Below, piece by piece: positions 1 to 12,215 of a stretch of DNA of 64,000 nucleotides. The notes under the pieces were generated by a model. It searched no databases and was not told the origin of the DNA. It worked only from the letters and a program-made list of their open reading frames with translations. The position numbers were made by a program, and so were the translations under genes. Source of the stretch: Sipunculus nudus (taxonomy: Eukaryota; Annelida; Sipuncula; Golfingiida; Sipunculidae); assembly GCA_026874595.1 (NCBI GenBank), contig CM049308.1, positions 38,343,027-38,407,026 of the forward strand. The letters run 5' to 3'. Numbering within the stretch: the first letter of the stretch is position 1; each line of letters begins with the position of its first letter.

Positions 1-1100
1 TTTTATTTGTTCTAACATCAAATTTTATTTGTTATATAAATTATGATTTTAAGCATTTAAATAACTATGGAATGTACCTTATTAAATTTGTATTTTATAG
101 TATACTTTTTAATAAGCTTTTCTCCTATGAGTTCAGTGAATGAAAATATTGTCTGCTTGGCCCTGTAACATGTGAGCAAACTGAATATCTGATGAAACAT
201 GTCACTAATTGTTGCCCCGACCAGTGAATGACAGAAAAATTACATGCATGCCTTCGCATTCATGACTTTTTACAGGGTCAGCCGACATACAGTTATTCAG
301 ATACGAGTGCACACACTCTTAGTGGTTTCCTATCATGTGTATTTTTTAAAGATAAATCTGTTTAATTATAATTTTGAGGCTTATGTGCTTACATCTTTTA
401 AAGGTTATAAATTGTTAAATCTTGTTCAAACACCATATTAAACCCTTGAAACCAGCCTAATAGATCTATCAAAGATATACACAAATATGAAGAATGATAC
501 TATTATATTTAGACTGTATCATATGCTTACTTTAACATTTATTTATTTAAATGATTGTTATATGTTATAATAATGGGACATATTGATATAACAATATTTT
601 GCTCATTTTTCGTTTTTTTTTTGTCAACTTTAAACTAAAGTTGCACTTTATCACTGTATCTATATATGTAGCACTTTATCAGAATAATTAATAAATGAAA
701 GGTTGCCAGTCCCCTTATTTAACATAACAATTATATAGTTCTGCATCGCGAAAAATAGGATCTATAAAGCCTTACAATATATATACACACACATATCAAC
801 GCTAACTTGACATAACAACTTTTAAACCTCATTTTACATTAACTTAATTAGCACACTGCTCTATCTCTATACAGTTAGTTCATGCTAACCTAGCACTTTA
901 CTATTAACAGATACACTCCAAGTAACATTTTCTACAGTTTCTACATTTCATGTACATCAAACCAATAGTGGCAAATACCTGTGTCAATAAGTACAATACT
1001 TTAGTACATTTTCTCACAATATAGGCCTACCTCCGGGCCGATGATTTGTCATCACACTTGTGTCATTCTTTACACTCTGGTTGTCCCATGGCATAGTTTT
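1..1100. other. AT-rich intergenic DNA, no gene seen
   Basis: I see no coding exon, RNA gene or clear transposon end in this stretch. It is AT-rich with short homopolymer runs. The small open frames present have no recognisable protein character. Confidence 0.6.
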
Positions 1101-1109
1101 CGTATTTTT

Positions 1110-1138
1110 AGCTCAGCTGACTGAAAGTCATCTGAGCT
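1110..1138 (+). repeat. 5' terminal hairpin of family A element
   Basis: Two 13-base arms flank a GAA loop with one mismatch. The left arm begins AGCTCAGCTGACT and the right arm ends ATCTGAGCT. The identical hairpin is at 36317-36345. Confidence 0.85.
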
Positions 1139-1320
1139 ATAGCGATCACTCTTTGTCCGTCGTCCGTCTGTCCGTCTGTCCGTCTGTCCGTCCGTTAACC
1201 AGGCACAAATCGTAACCGCTGGACCTAGAACCTTGTAACTTGGGATTCTGAGAGGTCCATAAAAAATCTCCTTGGAAACCAGAAATTAGGTCTCTGTTAC
1301 CCATATCCTTTGAGCTATGG

Positions 1321-3670
1321 GGCCCCAAAGTACCCCCCAGAAAAGTCAAAAATTTCATACAAAAACTTCAATATCTCATTAACTACTTGACTGATGGTCA
1401 TGATTTTTGGCATACATATTGATCATGAGATGTTACATCACTTCCTGCAGACTGGTGGCGCCACCTGTATTTTTCGATTTTTTACGAATTTTTTTCTCTA
1501 TTTTTGAGACCTTTAAAAATGTGAACATCTGTTAACAAGGCACAAATCATAAAGACTGGACTTAGAATCTTAATTCTTGACACACTGAGAGGTCCATGAA
1601 AAATCTCCTTGGAAACCAGAAATTAGGTCTCTGTTACCCATATCCTTTGAGCTATGGGGCCCCAAAGTACCCCCCAGAATAGTAAAAAATTTCATACAAA
1701 AACTTCAATATCTCAATAACTACATCACTGATGGTCTTCATTTTTGGCATACATATTGATCATGAGATGTTCGATCAGTTCCTGCAGACTGGTGGCGCCA
1801 CCTGTACTGTTTGATTTTTTACGATTTTTTCCTATATTTTTGAGACCTTTGAGGATGCTGTCATCTGTTAGCGTGGCACAAATCGTAACGACTGGACCTA
1901 GAATCTTCATTTTCGACACACTGAGAGACCTATGAAAAGTCTCCATGGAAACCAGAAATTAGGTCTCTGTTACCCATATCCTTCGCGCTATGGGGCCCAA
2001 AATTACCCCCCAGAATAGTCAAAAATTTTATACAAAAACTTCAATATCTCATTAACTACATCACTGATGGTCATGATTTTCGACATACATATTGATCATG
2101 AGATGTTTCATCAGTTTGTGCAGACTGGTGGCGCCACCTGTATTTTTCAATGTTCACGAATTGTTTTCTCCATTTTTGAGACCTTTAAGGATGTAGTTAT
2201 CTGTCAACAGGGTACAAATCGTAACGACTGGACCTAGAATCTTCGTTCTTGACACACAGGGAGACCCATGATAAGTCTCCATGGAAACCTGAAATTTGGT
2301 CTCTGTTACCCATATCCTTCGAGCTATGTGGCCCCAAAGTACCCCCCAGAAAAGTCAAAAATTTCATACAAAAACTTCAATATCTCATTAACTACTTGAC
2401 TGATGGTCATGATTTTTGGCATAAATATTGATCATGAGATGTTACATCACTTCCTGCAGACTGGTGGCGCCACCTGTATTTTTCGATTTTTTACGAATTT
2501 TTTTCTCTATTTTTGAGACCTTTAAAAATGTGAACATCTGTTAACAAGGCACAAATCATAAAGACTGGACTTAGAATCTTAATTCTTGACACACTGAGAG
2601 GTCCATGAAAAATCTCCTTGGAAACCAGAAATTAGGTCTCTGTTACCCATATCCTTTGAGCTATGGGGCCCCAAAGTACCCCCCAGAATAGTAAAAAATT
2701 TCATACAAAAACTTCAATATCTCAATAACTACATCACTGGACCTAGAATCTTCGTTCTTGACACACAGGGAGACCCATGATAAGTCTCCATGGAAACCTG
2801 AAATTTGGTCTCTGTTACCCATATCCTTTGAGCTATGGCACTCCAAAGTACAGCTCAGAATAATGGAAAATTTGATACAAAAGCTAAAGTATCTGAACAA
2901 CTAATGCAGAGATAACCATAATTGTTTGCATGGATATTGATCATGGAGTGTTTCATAAGTTTCTGCAGACTGGTGGCACAACCTGTATTTGTTCGTTTTT
3001 TTTTTACGAAATTTTTCTGTATTTTTGAGACCTTTAAAGATATGAACATCTGTTAACAGGGCACAAATCATAAAAACTGGACCAAGAATCTTCATTCTTG
3101 ACACACAGGGAGACCCATGAAAAGTCTCCATGGAAACTTGAAATTAGGTCTCTGTTACCCATATTCTTTAAGCTGTATGGGTCCAAAATACCCCCCCCCC
3201 CCCATGAATAATGGAAAATTTGATACAAAAACTGCAGTATTTCAATAACTACAACACTGATGGTCATGATTTTCGGCATACATATTGATCATGAGCTGTT
3301 CCATCAGTCTGCAGACTGGGTGTGCCACCTCTATTTTTTTTTCAAATTTTTACGAATTTTTTTCTTTTTTTTGAGACCTTTAAAGATGTGGTTATCTGTC
3401 AACAGGATACAAATCGCAACAACTGGACCTAGAATCTTCATTCTTATCATGCAAGGAGGCCCATGAAAGGTGCCTGTGGAAACTTGAAATTAGGTCTCTG
3501 TTACCCATATCCTTCAAGCTATAGGACTCCGAAGTATCCCTCAGAATAATGGACAATTTGATACAAAAACTGAAGTATCTGAACAACTAATGCAGAGATC
3601 ACCATGATTTTTTGCATGGATATTGACCATTAAGTGTTTTTATTAGTTTCTGCAGACTGGTGGAGCCACC
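1321..3670. repeat. Tandem array of ~337-bp units with GGTGGCGCCACC core
   Basis: The palindrome GGTGGCGCCACC recurs at 1454, 1791, 2127 and 2463, a period of 336-337 bp. Diverged versions follow near 2972, 3317 and 3657. Each unit also holds a conserved block reading GGTCTCTGTTACCCATAT. The spacing breaks near 2740, where a unit is truncated and joined to another. No long open frame is conserved between units. Confidence 0.85.
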
Positions 3671-3679
3671 TGTATTTTT

Positions 3680-4740
3680 GTATCCGCCAAAACGAAGTTT
3701 TGCGGATACTATGTTTTTGACCGAGTTCCTCCGCCGTGGCGGCGTTCGTTTCCAGAGAGCTCCTCAGAGACTAATGGACCGATTTTTCCCAAACTTACAC
3801 CTATTATCATGTCACATGTGAACTGGTGCCTAACCAATTTGCATTGACCTCTGACCTTTCCTCTCTATCCAGTGTCCATTTGTGGGTCTGTTTCCACTCA
3901 TAAACCCTCATATCTCGGGAACCGTTTGACCGATCAGGAAATAAAATTGATACAAATGTAGCCCTTGGATTGCTTTATAACATACACAAAAAATGGTGGC
4001 GCCACCTGTAACCATGTTTGCACAGTGTCCATCTGTTCATCTGCCTTGGGTTAAAATCACTCATATCTCTGCAGTGAATTGACAAAATTCACCTGAAATT
4101 CGTCATGTGTATACATCCAGGATAGCTTTCTTGATTTTATGACAGGTGGCGCCACCTATGTTCACGTTCACGCTGATGACATCCAAGCTTATATCTCGGG
4201 AACCGTTTGACCGATCAGGAAATAAAATTTATACAAATGTAGCCCTTTGATAGCTCTGTAACATACACAAAAAATGGTGGCGCCACCTGTAACAATGTTT
4301 GCACAGCGTCTGTCTGTTAGTCTGCCGTGGCCTAAAATTACTCATTTCTGTGTAGTGGTTCGACATAACTGCCTAAAATTTTGCAGGTTTATACATCCTG
4401 GACAGCTTTCTTGATTTTATGACAGGTGGCGCCACCTACATTTTAGTAAACGCTGGACACATCCAAGCTCATATCTCAGGAACCATTTGACCGATTGGGC
4501 CAAAATTGTGCATGTGTTTAGATCTCACATAGGTCTTTATCATACACAAAACTGGAGGGGTTACCTGCAAAGATTTTTGCACGGTGTTTGTCTGTTTGTC
4601 TGCCATGGGCAAAAATCGCTCATATACATGTAGTGGTTTGACTTTTCTGCCTAAAATTTTGCAGGTGTATACAACTTGGACAGATTTCTGGATTTGTGGT
4701 AGGTGGCACAACCTACATACACATTTAGGCTGCAGACATC
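3680..4740 (+). mobile_element. Family D Helentron-like 5' end fragment inside family A copy
   Basis: A near-perfect 30-nt hairpin at 3680-3709 (arms beginning GTATCCGC and ending GCGGATAC, loop GAA) follows a run of five T. After it comes a different tandem array of about 280-bp units. These carry GGTGGCGCCACC cores near 3993, 4144, 4275 and 4425 and the phrase ATATCTCGGGAACCGTTTGA at 3912 and 4191. I find no matching 3' end, and family A sequence resumes near 4750. It therefore looks like a truncated insertion or a recombinant element. Confidence 0.6.
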
Positions 4741-4998
4741 CATGCTAATATGCAACATACCTCACTCTATTTCCCCTTGCCACTCAATCCATGCCTCACT
4801 ATCCGATTTTGGCAGATACATGTAGTCACTTGTCGGTTACCCGTATTCTAGTTTTAAAAGTTTACACATTTTTCTCTATTTTTGAGATATATAAATACAG
4901 ACTAAATCTTGGCCTGTTGGTTAATCTGTTTGATGCTTCAGTTGAATGGGTATATACTACCATTCTGGTGATAAAATTTCCTTTTGTGAATCTCTTCC

Positions 4999-5033
4999 CA
5001 GTCAGCTGAGCGTCATGACCCATGGGTCACTTG
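4999..5033 (+). repeat. 3' terminus of family A element (subterminal inverted repeat plus palindrome)
   Basis: CAGTCAGCTGAGC is the exact reverse complement of the 13 bases inside the 5' hairpin. It is followed by the palindrome TGACCCATGGGTCA and CTTG. A near-identical 3' end is at 55616-55646. Confidence 0.8.
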
Positions 5034-5164
5034 TTTTAGTTATACAGCCAGTCCTCGTTTGAGTGCTAATGGTAAGTTTCAAACTATTGCAGCATGCTGT
5101 ACGACCATACAGGTTCGCCTTATGTCGACACATGTTTGAACCTTTCGAGCGCTGAGGTCATTTC

Positions 5165-5310
5165 TTGCCATTAATCTACAGCAGTTCCCTATTCCCAGCC
5201 ATGCCTTTCAATCTGATTTCATTCAGAGTAGGTGCCAATACTTTCTTACATACTGATCACTCAGCAAAGTTTTTGTCCCAACGGAGTCATAACATGTGTA
5301 ACAATGATAA
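5165..5310 (+). repeat. Dispersed repeat, second copy near 63640-63800
   Basis: The stretch around 5229-5295 (tgccaatactttc, then actgatcactcagca, then gtcccaacggagtc) matches 63727-63785 with scattered differences and the same order. I see no ends or coding capacity, so the class is unknown. Confidence 0.6.
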
Positions 5311-5316
5311 TGTGTT

Positions 5317-7126
5317 TTTTGTTTGTTTGTTGCTTGCCGGAAATCTTCGATTTTCGCAAGCTGGTTGGTCAGTCGCGGATGTCTGTCTGTTTGTCTGTTT
5401 GTCTGTCATCTCTCTACAGGTCTCAATTTTGCACCAATCACTTTCAAACTTACACACTTTATAGATAATCAAAAATGCAAGAAGCCTATTGTTTTTGGTC
5501 AATATAGGTCCAAGGTCAAGGTCATCAAAACTTCTCAAAACGGTGTTTTCTTCATATCTTTGTCACTATTAGTCTTATCTTCTTCAAACATAGCTCATTT
5601 TAAACGTCATTCCAAGGCCAGTCATCTGGTGTGTAGCTGACTCAAATTTGCCGTAACCATGGTTACGAATTTTTGGGAAAAAGTCATGATATTCGAAAAT
5701 AAGGGGCCTTATTTTTCTAACTTTGGTAGTTTTACAGCTAGAGAGGTCTAGTTTTTTGCATCAGGTAGCATTTAACAAGTACTGCAAGATTTTATTACAG
5801 GTCTCGTGATATCTCGTATAATATCTCGTCAAACGAGATATTTCGAGATTTCAGTAATCTTGCCCTGGAGGTCACAGTTTTGCAGGAATCTTTTTGAAAC
5901 TGACATAGCGTAAGTCCTACACTATTATCTCGAAACAGTTTTTCCATTTTTTGAATGCAGCCGCTAGGTGGCGCTGTATGCAAACCTCCCCAACATATCA
6001 TGTTTTGGCGATATCTCCAAACTGTGAGCCTCAATTACATAAACTATAGCTTATTTTCTTCCTCTGAGTCTTTTCTAAATCCTGGTGGAGTCATTTTGAC
6101 TCAATCTTGAGTCACTTTGTCAGTGTGTCCGTCTGTTTCTCAGTTTTCATCAAACTCGCCTGCTTACCGGTTATGGCGTCTCACATATAGCATTCTACAG
6201 CTCACAGTTTTGAAAGAATCCTTTTAAAACTATTACATCTTATGTCTTACACTAATATCTCGAAACGGATTTTTCCTTTTCCAGAATTGGCCGCTAGGGG
6301 GCGGTGCACTCAAACTTGCACAGCATATCATTTTTTGGCAATATCTCCAAAACTATATACCTCATTTACATAAACTATAGCTTATTTTCTTCCTCTGTGT
6401 CTTTCCAAAAACCTGGTGTATTCATTTGGTCTCAATCTTGAGTCACTTTGTCTGTGTGTCCGTCTGTTTCTCAGTTGTCCTCAAATTCGCCTGCTTGCCG
6501 GTTCTTGCGTCTCACATATAGCATTCTACAGGCCACAGTTTTGAAAGAATCCTTTTTAAAACTATTACATCTTATGTCTTACACTAAAATCTCGAAACGA
6601 ATTTTTCATTTTCCAGATAAGGCCGCTAGGGGGTGGTGCACTCAAACTTCCACAACATATCATTTTTTGGCCATATCTCCAAAAGTATTAACCTCATTTA
6701 CATAAACTATAGCTTATTATCTTCCTCTGAGGTTTCTCCATCACATGATTAAGTCAACTGGTCTCAATCTTGGGTCAGTTTGTCAGTATGTTTGTCTGTT
6801 TGTCAGTTGTCCTCAATTTCGCCTGCTTCCAGGTGCTTGCGTCTCACATGTAGCATTCTACTGGACAGTTTTGAAGGGATCGTTTTGTAAATTACACTTG
6901 TCATATATCATGATGATATCTGGAAGTCCTATGTTTATTATTCAAATAAGTCAAAGGTCAAGGACAAGGTGATCAAAATATATCAAAATCTTATTTTCTT
7001 TAGAACTTTGTTAATATTGGTTCTTTCTTCACAAACTATGGATTATTTTCTTTCACTTTTATACTGCTCGTTCATCTGACTAACTTTACATCATTTCTGG
7101 CAAGCGCGTGACCTCAGGTCATCTAG
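5317..7126 (+). mobile_element. Non-autonomous Helentron-like element, family C
   Basis: A hairpin at 5332-5361 (GCTTGCC arm, GCAAGC return) is followed by a GTCTGTTT microsatellite at 5380-5410. The 3' end has GGCAAGC at 7099-7105, inverted relative to the 5' arm. The palindrome TGACCTCAGGTCA (7109-7121) and CTAG (7123-7126) follow. The interior holds units of about 331 bp: the block with GGCCGCTAGG recurs near 5961, 6290 and 6622. The sequence is unrelated to family A at the base level, but the layout is the same. No coding capacity is seen. A (TTTG)n microsatellite follows directly. Confidence 0.7.
5822..5844. repeat. Perfect 10-bp inverted repeat
   Basis: AATATCTCGT and ACGAGATATT are separated by three bases inside the family C element. 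They sit beside further TCTCG/CGAGA copies. The role is unknown. Confidence 0.7.
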
Positions 7127-7160
7127 TTTGTTTGTTTGTTTGTTTTTTATTGTTTGTTTG

Positions 7161-7722
7161 TTTGTTTTGTATCTGAGGGTTTGTATGGATCCGTGCCAAT
7201 TCGCATCGTATACACTCTCCCCGAAGGAGGCTGCAGCGCTTGACACTTGTTCCCTATATGTCAGCGCTGTCGACTGTAGCAAACTCACATAGCAATGTAT
7301 TAAACGTGTATAGGAGACTGTGTAGCATGTATTTGCTGGTAAACCTTTGTATTCAGCAAAAATGAACTAACGGTTTGAGACAATGCATATATATTATTAG
7401 GAATGGTAACGTACCTATAAACTCATCACCCCATGTAAGCCACCCATACGAGGAGAGGCTTAATAACTCATCGTATTGTTATCTTTATACAGGTTAACTG
7501 GGCTGTGCCCGCTACAGGACAAGCTCCGTACCTGATAGCAATGAGGACACGGTAGGTTAATCCCGAGACACGACTGCAACAACAGCGCCGCTAGAGAAAC
7601 AAGCAGCTGAATCCAGAGCATCTCTATAGCGGGACCAGAGCGGAACGCAGTTTTCCTACGAGCGTGTTGAGAACATCTAGGCGCGTACCTGCTAACAGCC
7701 CTTCCAGGTATAGGAAGCCAAG
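7161..7722 (+). promoter_or_regulatory. Upstream and 5' untranslated region of ASPG
   Basis: This is the stretch between the family C element and the ASPG start codon. It is locally richer in G and C than the flanking DNA, as expected near a promoter. I cannot fix a transcription start. TTTATACAG at about 7485-7493 looks like a possible splice acceptor for an upstream untranslated exon. Confidence 0.35.
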
Positions 7723-7948
7723 ATGGCTTCGAAGAAGTCGGCAGCCAGTAAACGAGCCAGTTTTTTCATATCCCAACAGAGTATCGAAACACTAAATCAC
7801 TACGATTCATCATACCAACCTAAACTGCTCAAAGATTACACCAGAGACTACACTGGTACTGATGGAACGGAATTTGACATAACGACTGAAAGTCGGGTTC
7901 TTGTTCTGTACACTGGTGGGACCATCGGCATGCGTGTCCATAACGGGG
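7723..7948 (+). CDS. ASPG: ASPG exon 1 (nucleophile exon)
   Basis: This exon encodes residues 1-75: a Ser/Lys-rich lead and then [12 protein letters not shown], the first catalytic Thr motif of type I asparaginases. The donor is GG|GTAAGT and the exon ends after the first base of a codon. The 5.2 kb intron 1 follows. Confidence 0.92.
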
Positions 7949-10908
7949 GTAAGTCTCTGTCATAATTGGGAAAGGTTTTAAAAAATATGGGTGTGGAATT
8001 CTGGCTTCTGTTATAGATGTTACTTGGGCACGTCACTATTATCAAATGACACTTAAGCATGAAAAAGCATTTTCTTGTAGTCTGCACAACCATGTACGGT
8101 TGAGCCCGTTTAATATCAATCATTTGTTGAGCTCATAAGTGGAGCATAAAGGGATTAAACGAATGTTTTTATCTACTGCTCTTCTGGCCCTGTACGATTA
8201 TTGCAAATAAATATAATTTTTAGGTAATTTATTCCACGGATATGTCTTACCACATACTAGAAATCGATCCGATAAAAATGTGCTAGCTTAAGGATTTTTA
8301 TTGGGTCATGTGTGCCCACTGGATTAAAACCGATATATAAAGCTAGCTAACAGACTTTAAGGCAAATGAGATTTACTGTTTCTATTCATGCATTTTCTTG
8401 TATCTTTGGAAACTCTTTGGCCTAAGCTCCTCGGTCCCGTCTTAGCACTCATTATTATATCTAAACAAGTATTTGGTTTTGGCCTAGGAAACTCCATAAT
8501 CGACCCCCACCCCCACCCCGAGAAAAGCTACCACACAAGCCAAAAGACAAGACTAAATTTTTAAAGCAATTTCTTTTTCCCAGAGGTTCCGGCCCATAAA
8601 GGGCCCACTTGAGCTATTTCGGGTAACTCCCGATTATAAATTGTATTTTAGCCATAAGCTAATACAAATATCCAATAAGACTACCTAAATTATCAAGGCG
8701 TTTAACTAGCCACCATATACAGGAAACACATTAATTCCCGGAGAAGAGCACGAAAGGAAAACGAAACTTTCGCATGTTTTATAAGTGCTTTCAGGCTCTC
8801 TTGACAAAATTATATAATAACAATAAATGAGAACTACAATTTAAAACATTTTTTGGTTCCTAAAGCAAATTCTTGGCCTGCCCGGGCCCCGTTTGGGCTT
8901 TTTGAGCCCCCGTACGACGTAACTGCTGCCCCATCTGTTCGACTATACGTTTCTATACTTGCCAATATATTAGGACCCTTCCTATGATCCACTTGTTTAA
9001 TATAATTCAACATGTCATATGTACAACTTCATGTAAACGTCAGACTGCTGTAAAATGAAATGTTGTCTTGAAGAGGTCGAGTTCAGATGTCCTTGATATT
9101 GGAAACACAAATTAAAGACTATACTGGTCATGTGCCACGCATGAAAGAACTGGTCTCGTTGATATTTATGATCTCTGCATAAAAAAAAGAACATTTGTAA
9201 GATATTGCAGCATATATAAAATAACCTATGTCGCCTATTTCCCATGTGTCCCTACGTCCTTCAGAATGTATTTCACGGTCTGTCTCTCATATAGGGCGTT
9301 TGGATAAGACTTTTTTTGTATTGTTATTGATTGCGCACCCATTGCTCAGTCCTTGAGTGCCAATCATTCATAATAAACCTATACCTTGGGAAACAGACTT
9401 TTATAAATGTTGACTGATATCAACGATTAACATATTAGAAAAGTTTTGTAATTATGCCAATATCAAGAACTATGTTAAGTCTGGCATAAGCCACACATTA
9501 AGTTTATTATTGATGCGACAGCTTTTATGAGAATAGATATCCGTTCGTCCGTAGGCCTATGCAATATATTAACACTGTTTCCTCTCCTCACTTGAATCCT
9601 GCGAGGGTTCATAAATGAGGAAGGATTTAGCATTTTACCCCATTATGAACAAAATGTCGAATGAGGTGTGTATCTTGAACTGGTCTCAATCCACCTCAGT
9701 TTGTCTAAATATAATTCGGTGCCTACCCTGGGCAGAAGAAGCAAGGAGATGAATGTACGTCACGAAAACGTAACAGCTGACTAGTGCATATACGTCAGTA
9801 TTTCGGTTCATGCTGGCTTATCCGATCGTAAACCTTTCGGTGCTTAACGGGCACCAGTCTGTAACAAGTGAATAGGTTTGTCACCACCTTGATCTCATTA
9901 CACTTGTTACTCGTGTTTGACCTTGACAAATACTAACGCCTTGAATGACGACGTGTTTTGGTGAATATTTTGCCCTCCATACTTGACCGTTTCGCTCCGA
10001 TGAATACTTGTATCACAGTGAATTGCTGTCACAAGTTGACATTCCTTGAACACGTTACATTCACACAAGAGTCAGAGCCCGCCTCTGTCATGATACAGGA
10101 CAACACCAACATATGATATCATGTTTTATGTGTGCACACATATGTTTGGTAACATATATACACTTGTCAGAAGGTCAGGACCTGTAGATTAAGAATCAAC
10201 GTGTGAGAGGACTACGATGGATTTAGTTCTGACGCCATCCCAGTTAAAACAAAACAACACAACACAAGATGAACTTGACACCTGGCATTTCCACCTTGGG
10301 TCTTTTCTGTGTTAACTGATCACCAGTACGTGTGCCATGAACCTCAGGTTCAGTATAGTATTCTAGTAGTGTATGAGGCAACGTTAACTCACCGTCAATA
10401 CTGGCCGATTCAATCCCATTCGCCAGTCATACCTAGATACTGATCAAATTCGTTATTGCTATGTAAGCAGGTAGCTATAAGTTCTCTATGTATCCCGGTA
10501 TCTATGTTTATTTAATGCTGATATGGCAATACTAGATAACCATCACTACTGTCCGATTATATCTACTAATAATTACCAAACATACATAGAAGGAGTCTTT
10601 TAATGACACACTTTGTGGTTAACAGAAGCGGATTAGGAGGGAACCGCAGCCCCCCCCCCCCCCCCCCCCCCGAAAAAATATGAGAAATAGAATATAATGC
10701 CCTTTGTACCGAAGCAGTGCATGTCGTAATTAGCGTCCAGGGCCATTAAACTTCCCTCCACTCCTGTATATCAGACTCAGGCAGCACTTCCGGCACAATT
10801 TTTGACCTGTGCAACGGTATTGAGCCGCCTCCTTCATTTTAGATCCAGTATTCCTCCCCTGCGTAATGTCCTAATGTCACACACACACACACCATACCTC
10901 ACACACAC

Positions 10909-10945
<37 letters not shown>

Positions 10946-11287
10946 TTTAATAAATTACAAGTAGTTCCTTTTTGTGGATGGGAAAACTGAATTTTACTTA
11001 TCGTATATGATATACCAGTAAACAAGCTCTTGTTTAGAACCCACCGCGGTTAATTCTGAAGAGAACGGACCTTTAAGTTAAAAAACTCCAGGGATGATAA
11101 TTGTACATTAAAAGTAAGACAATATGGTAAACAATTGACCGCCTGTTCCAAAGCATTTTCCTTAACTCATGTTATAACACTCGTTTCCGGATTAAAAACT
11201 GATAAAGCAAAATCTAAATGTTTGTCCCTCCTATGTTTCATTTTGCTTGGACTCGCTTCAGAACTAGGCCACACAACACACACACAC

Positions 11288-11350
<63 letters not shown>

Positions 11351-12040
11351 CATATACTGTTATGGGGTGACATAAAAGCGGACCGAACTGTCTTGCTAGT
11401 GAAGCTTGCTTTTCTAGCGAAGCGGTTGGTACGCCGGACTTGAGTGCCACCGACTTGGGTTCGACTCCCGGATCAGCCCAGGATTTTCCCCTCATTTATT
11501 TGTCTTCGTAACAAAATGGGGGCTCGTCTAACGTGACGGTTAACTTTGTGGCCCAGGGAATAAGCTCACTCCTGGGATAATTAGTCTTATTCTAATAGCA
11601 GAGCAGGGATGTGTTACGGGGTGATATAAAAGTGGACCGAACTGTCTCGCTAGTGAAGCTTGCTTTGCTGGCGATGCGGTTGGTACGCCGGACTTGTGCG
11701 CCACCGACCTGGGTTCGACTCCCGGATCGGCCCAGGATTATCCCCTCATTTATTTGTCTTCGTAACTACATATACATCTATTATATAGTTCACAATGATC
11801 AATGCGTCTGCTGAGTCCCAGCTGGGGGACACGTTTGGCTGTACCATGTACCATGGCTGTATTTATAAGGGCCCAAGTGCACACAGATCCCAAGCCATGA
11901 ACTGGGCCGTGTATATCAGGCCTGAACTGATGGACGTACGCAGGATACATTCAAGTCACCTGAATGTCATGGTCCATTTGCCACTTTTTTGTAAACTTAG
12001 TTTTCAGTATTTTAAATATCTTTGTCGGTTTGTTTCTCTC

Positions 12041-12096
<56 letters not shown>

Positions 12097-12164
12097 AGTA
12101 TGTCTCTCTGTCTATGTCTCTGTGTCTATCTGTCTCTGTCTCTGTCTCTCTCTGTGTCCCTGTC

Positions 12165-12215
<51 letters not shown>

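Larger units (their letters stand above)
1105..5033 (+). mobile_element. Non-autonomous Helentron-like element, family A copy 1
   Basis: The element starts with a T-run and a 29-nt hairpin (1110-1138), followed by a GTCC/GTCT microsatellite at 1155-1195. It ends with an inverted copy of the 5' end (13 bases, GCTCAGCTGACTG, inverted at 4999-5011), then a palindrome TGACCCATGGGTCA (5016-5029) and CTTG. The interior is a tandem array of about 337-bp units with no protein-coding capacity. The same 5' and 3' ends flank the protein-coding Helentron at 36311-55646, so this copy is probably mobilised by such an element. Asymmetric terminal inverted repeats with a 3' hairpin and internal tandem repeats are known for Helentron/Helitron2-type non-autonomous elements. 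The class assignment is an inference from the shared ends. The array is interrupted at 3680 by the 5' end of another family. Confidence 0.75.

Noticed and set aside
2661-3586. Several minus-strand open frames of 60-80 codons with similar peptides
   Set aside because: They repeat with the 337-bp array units and are not conserved across them; tandem repeat shadows.
11413-11470. Possible tRNA gene (A and B boxes)
   Set aside because: No cloverleaf can be closed; the repeated body and tail identify a SINE.
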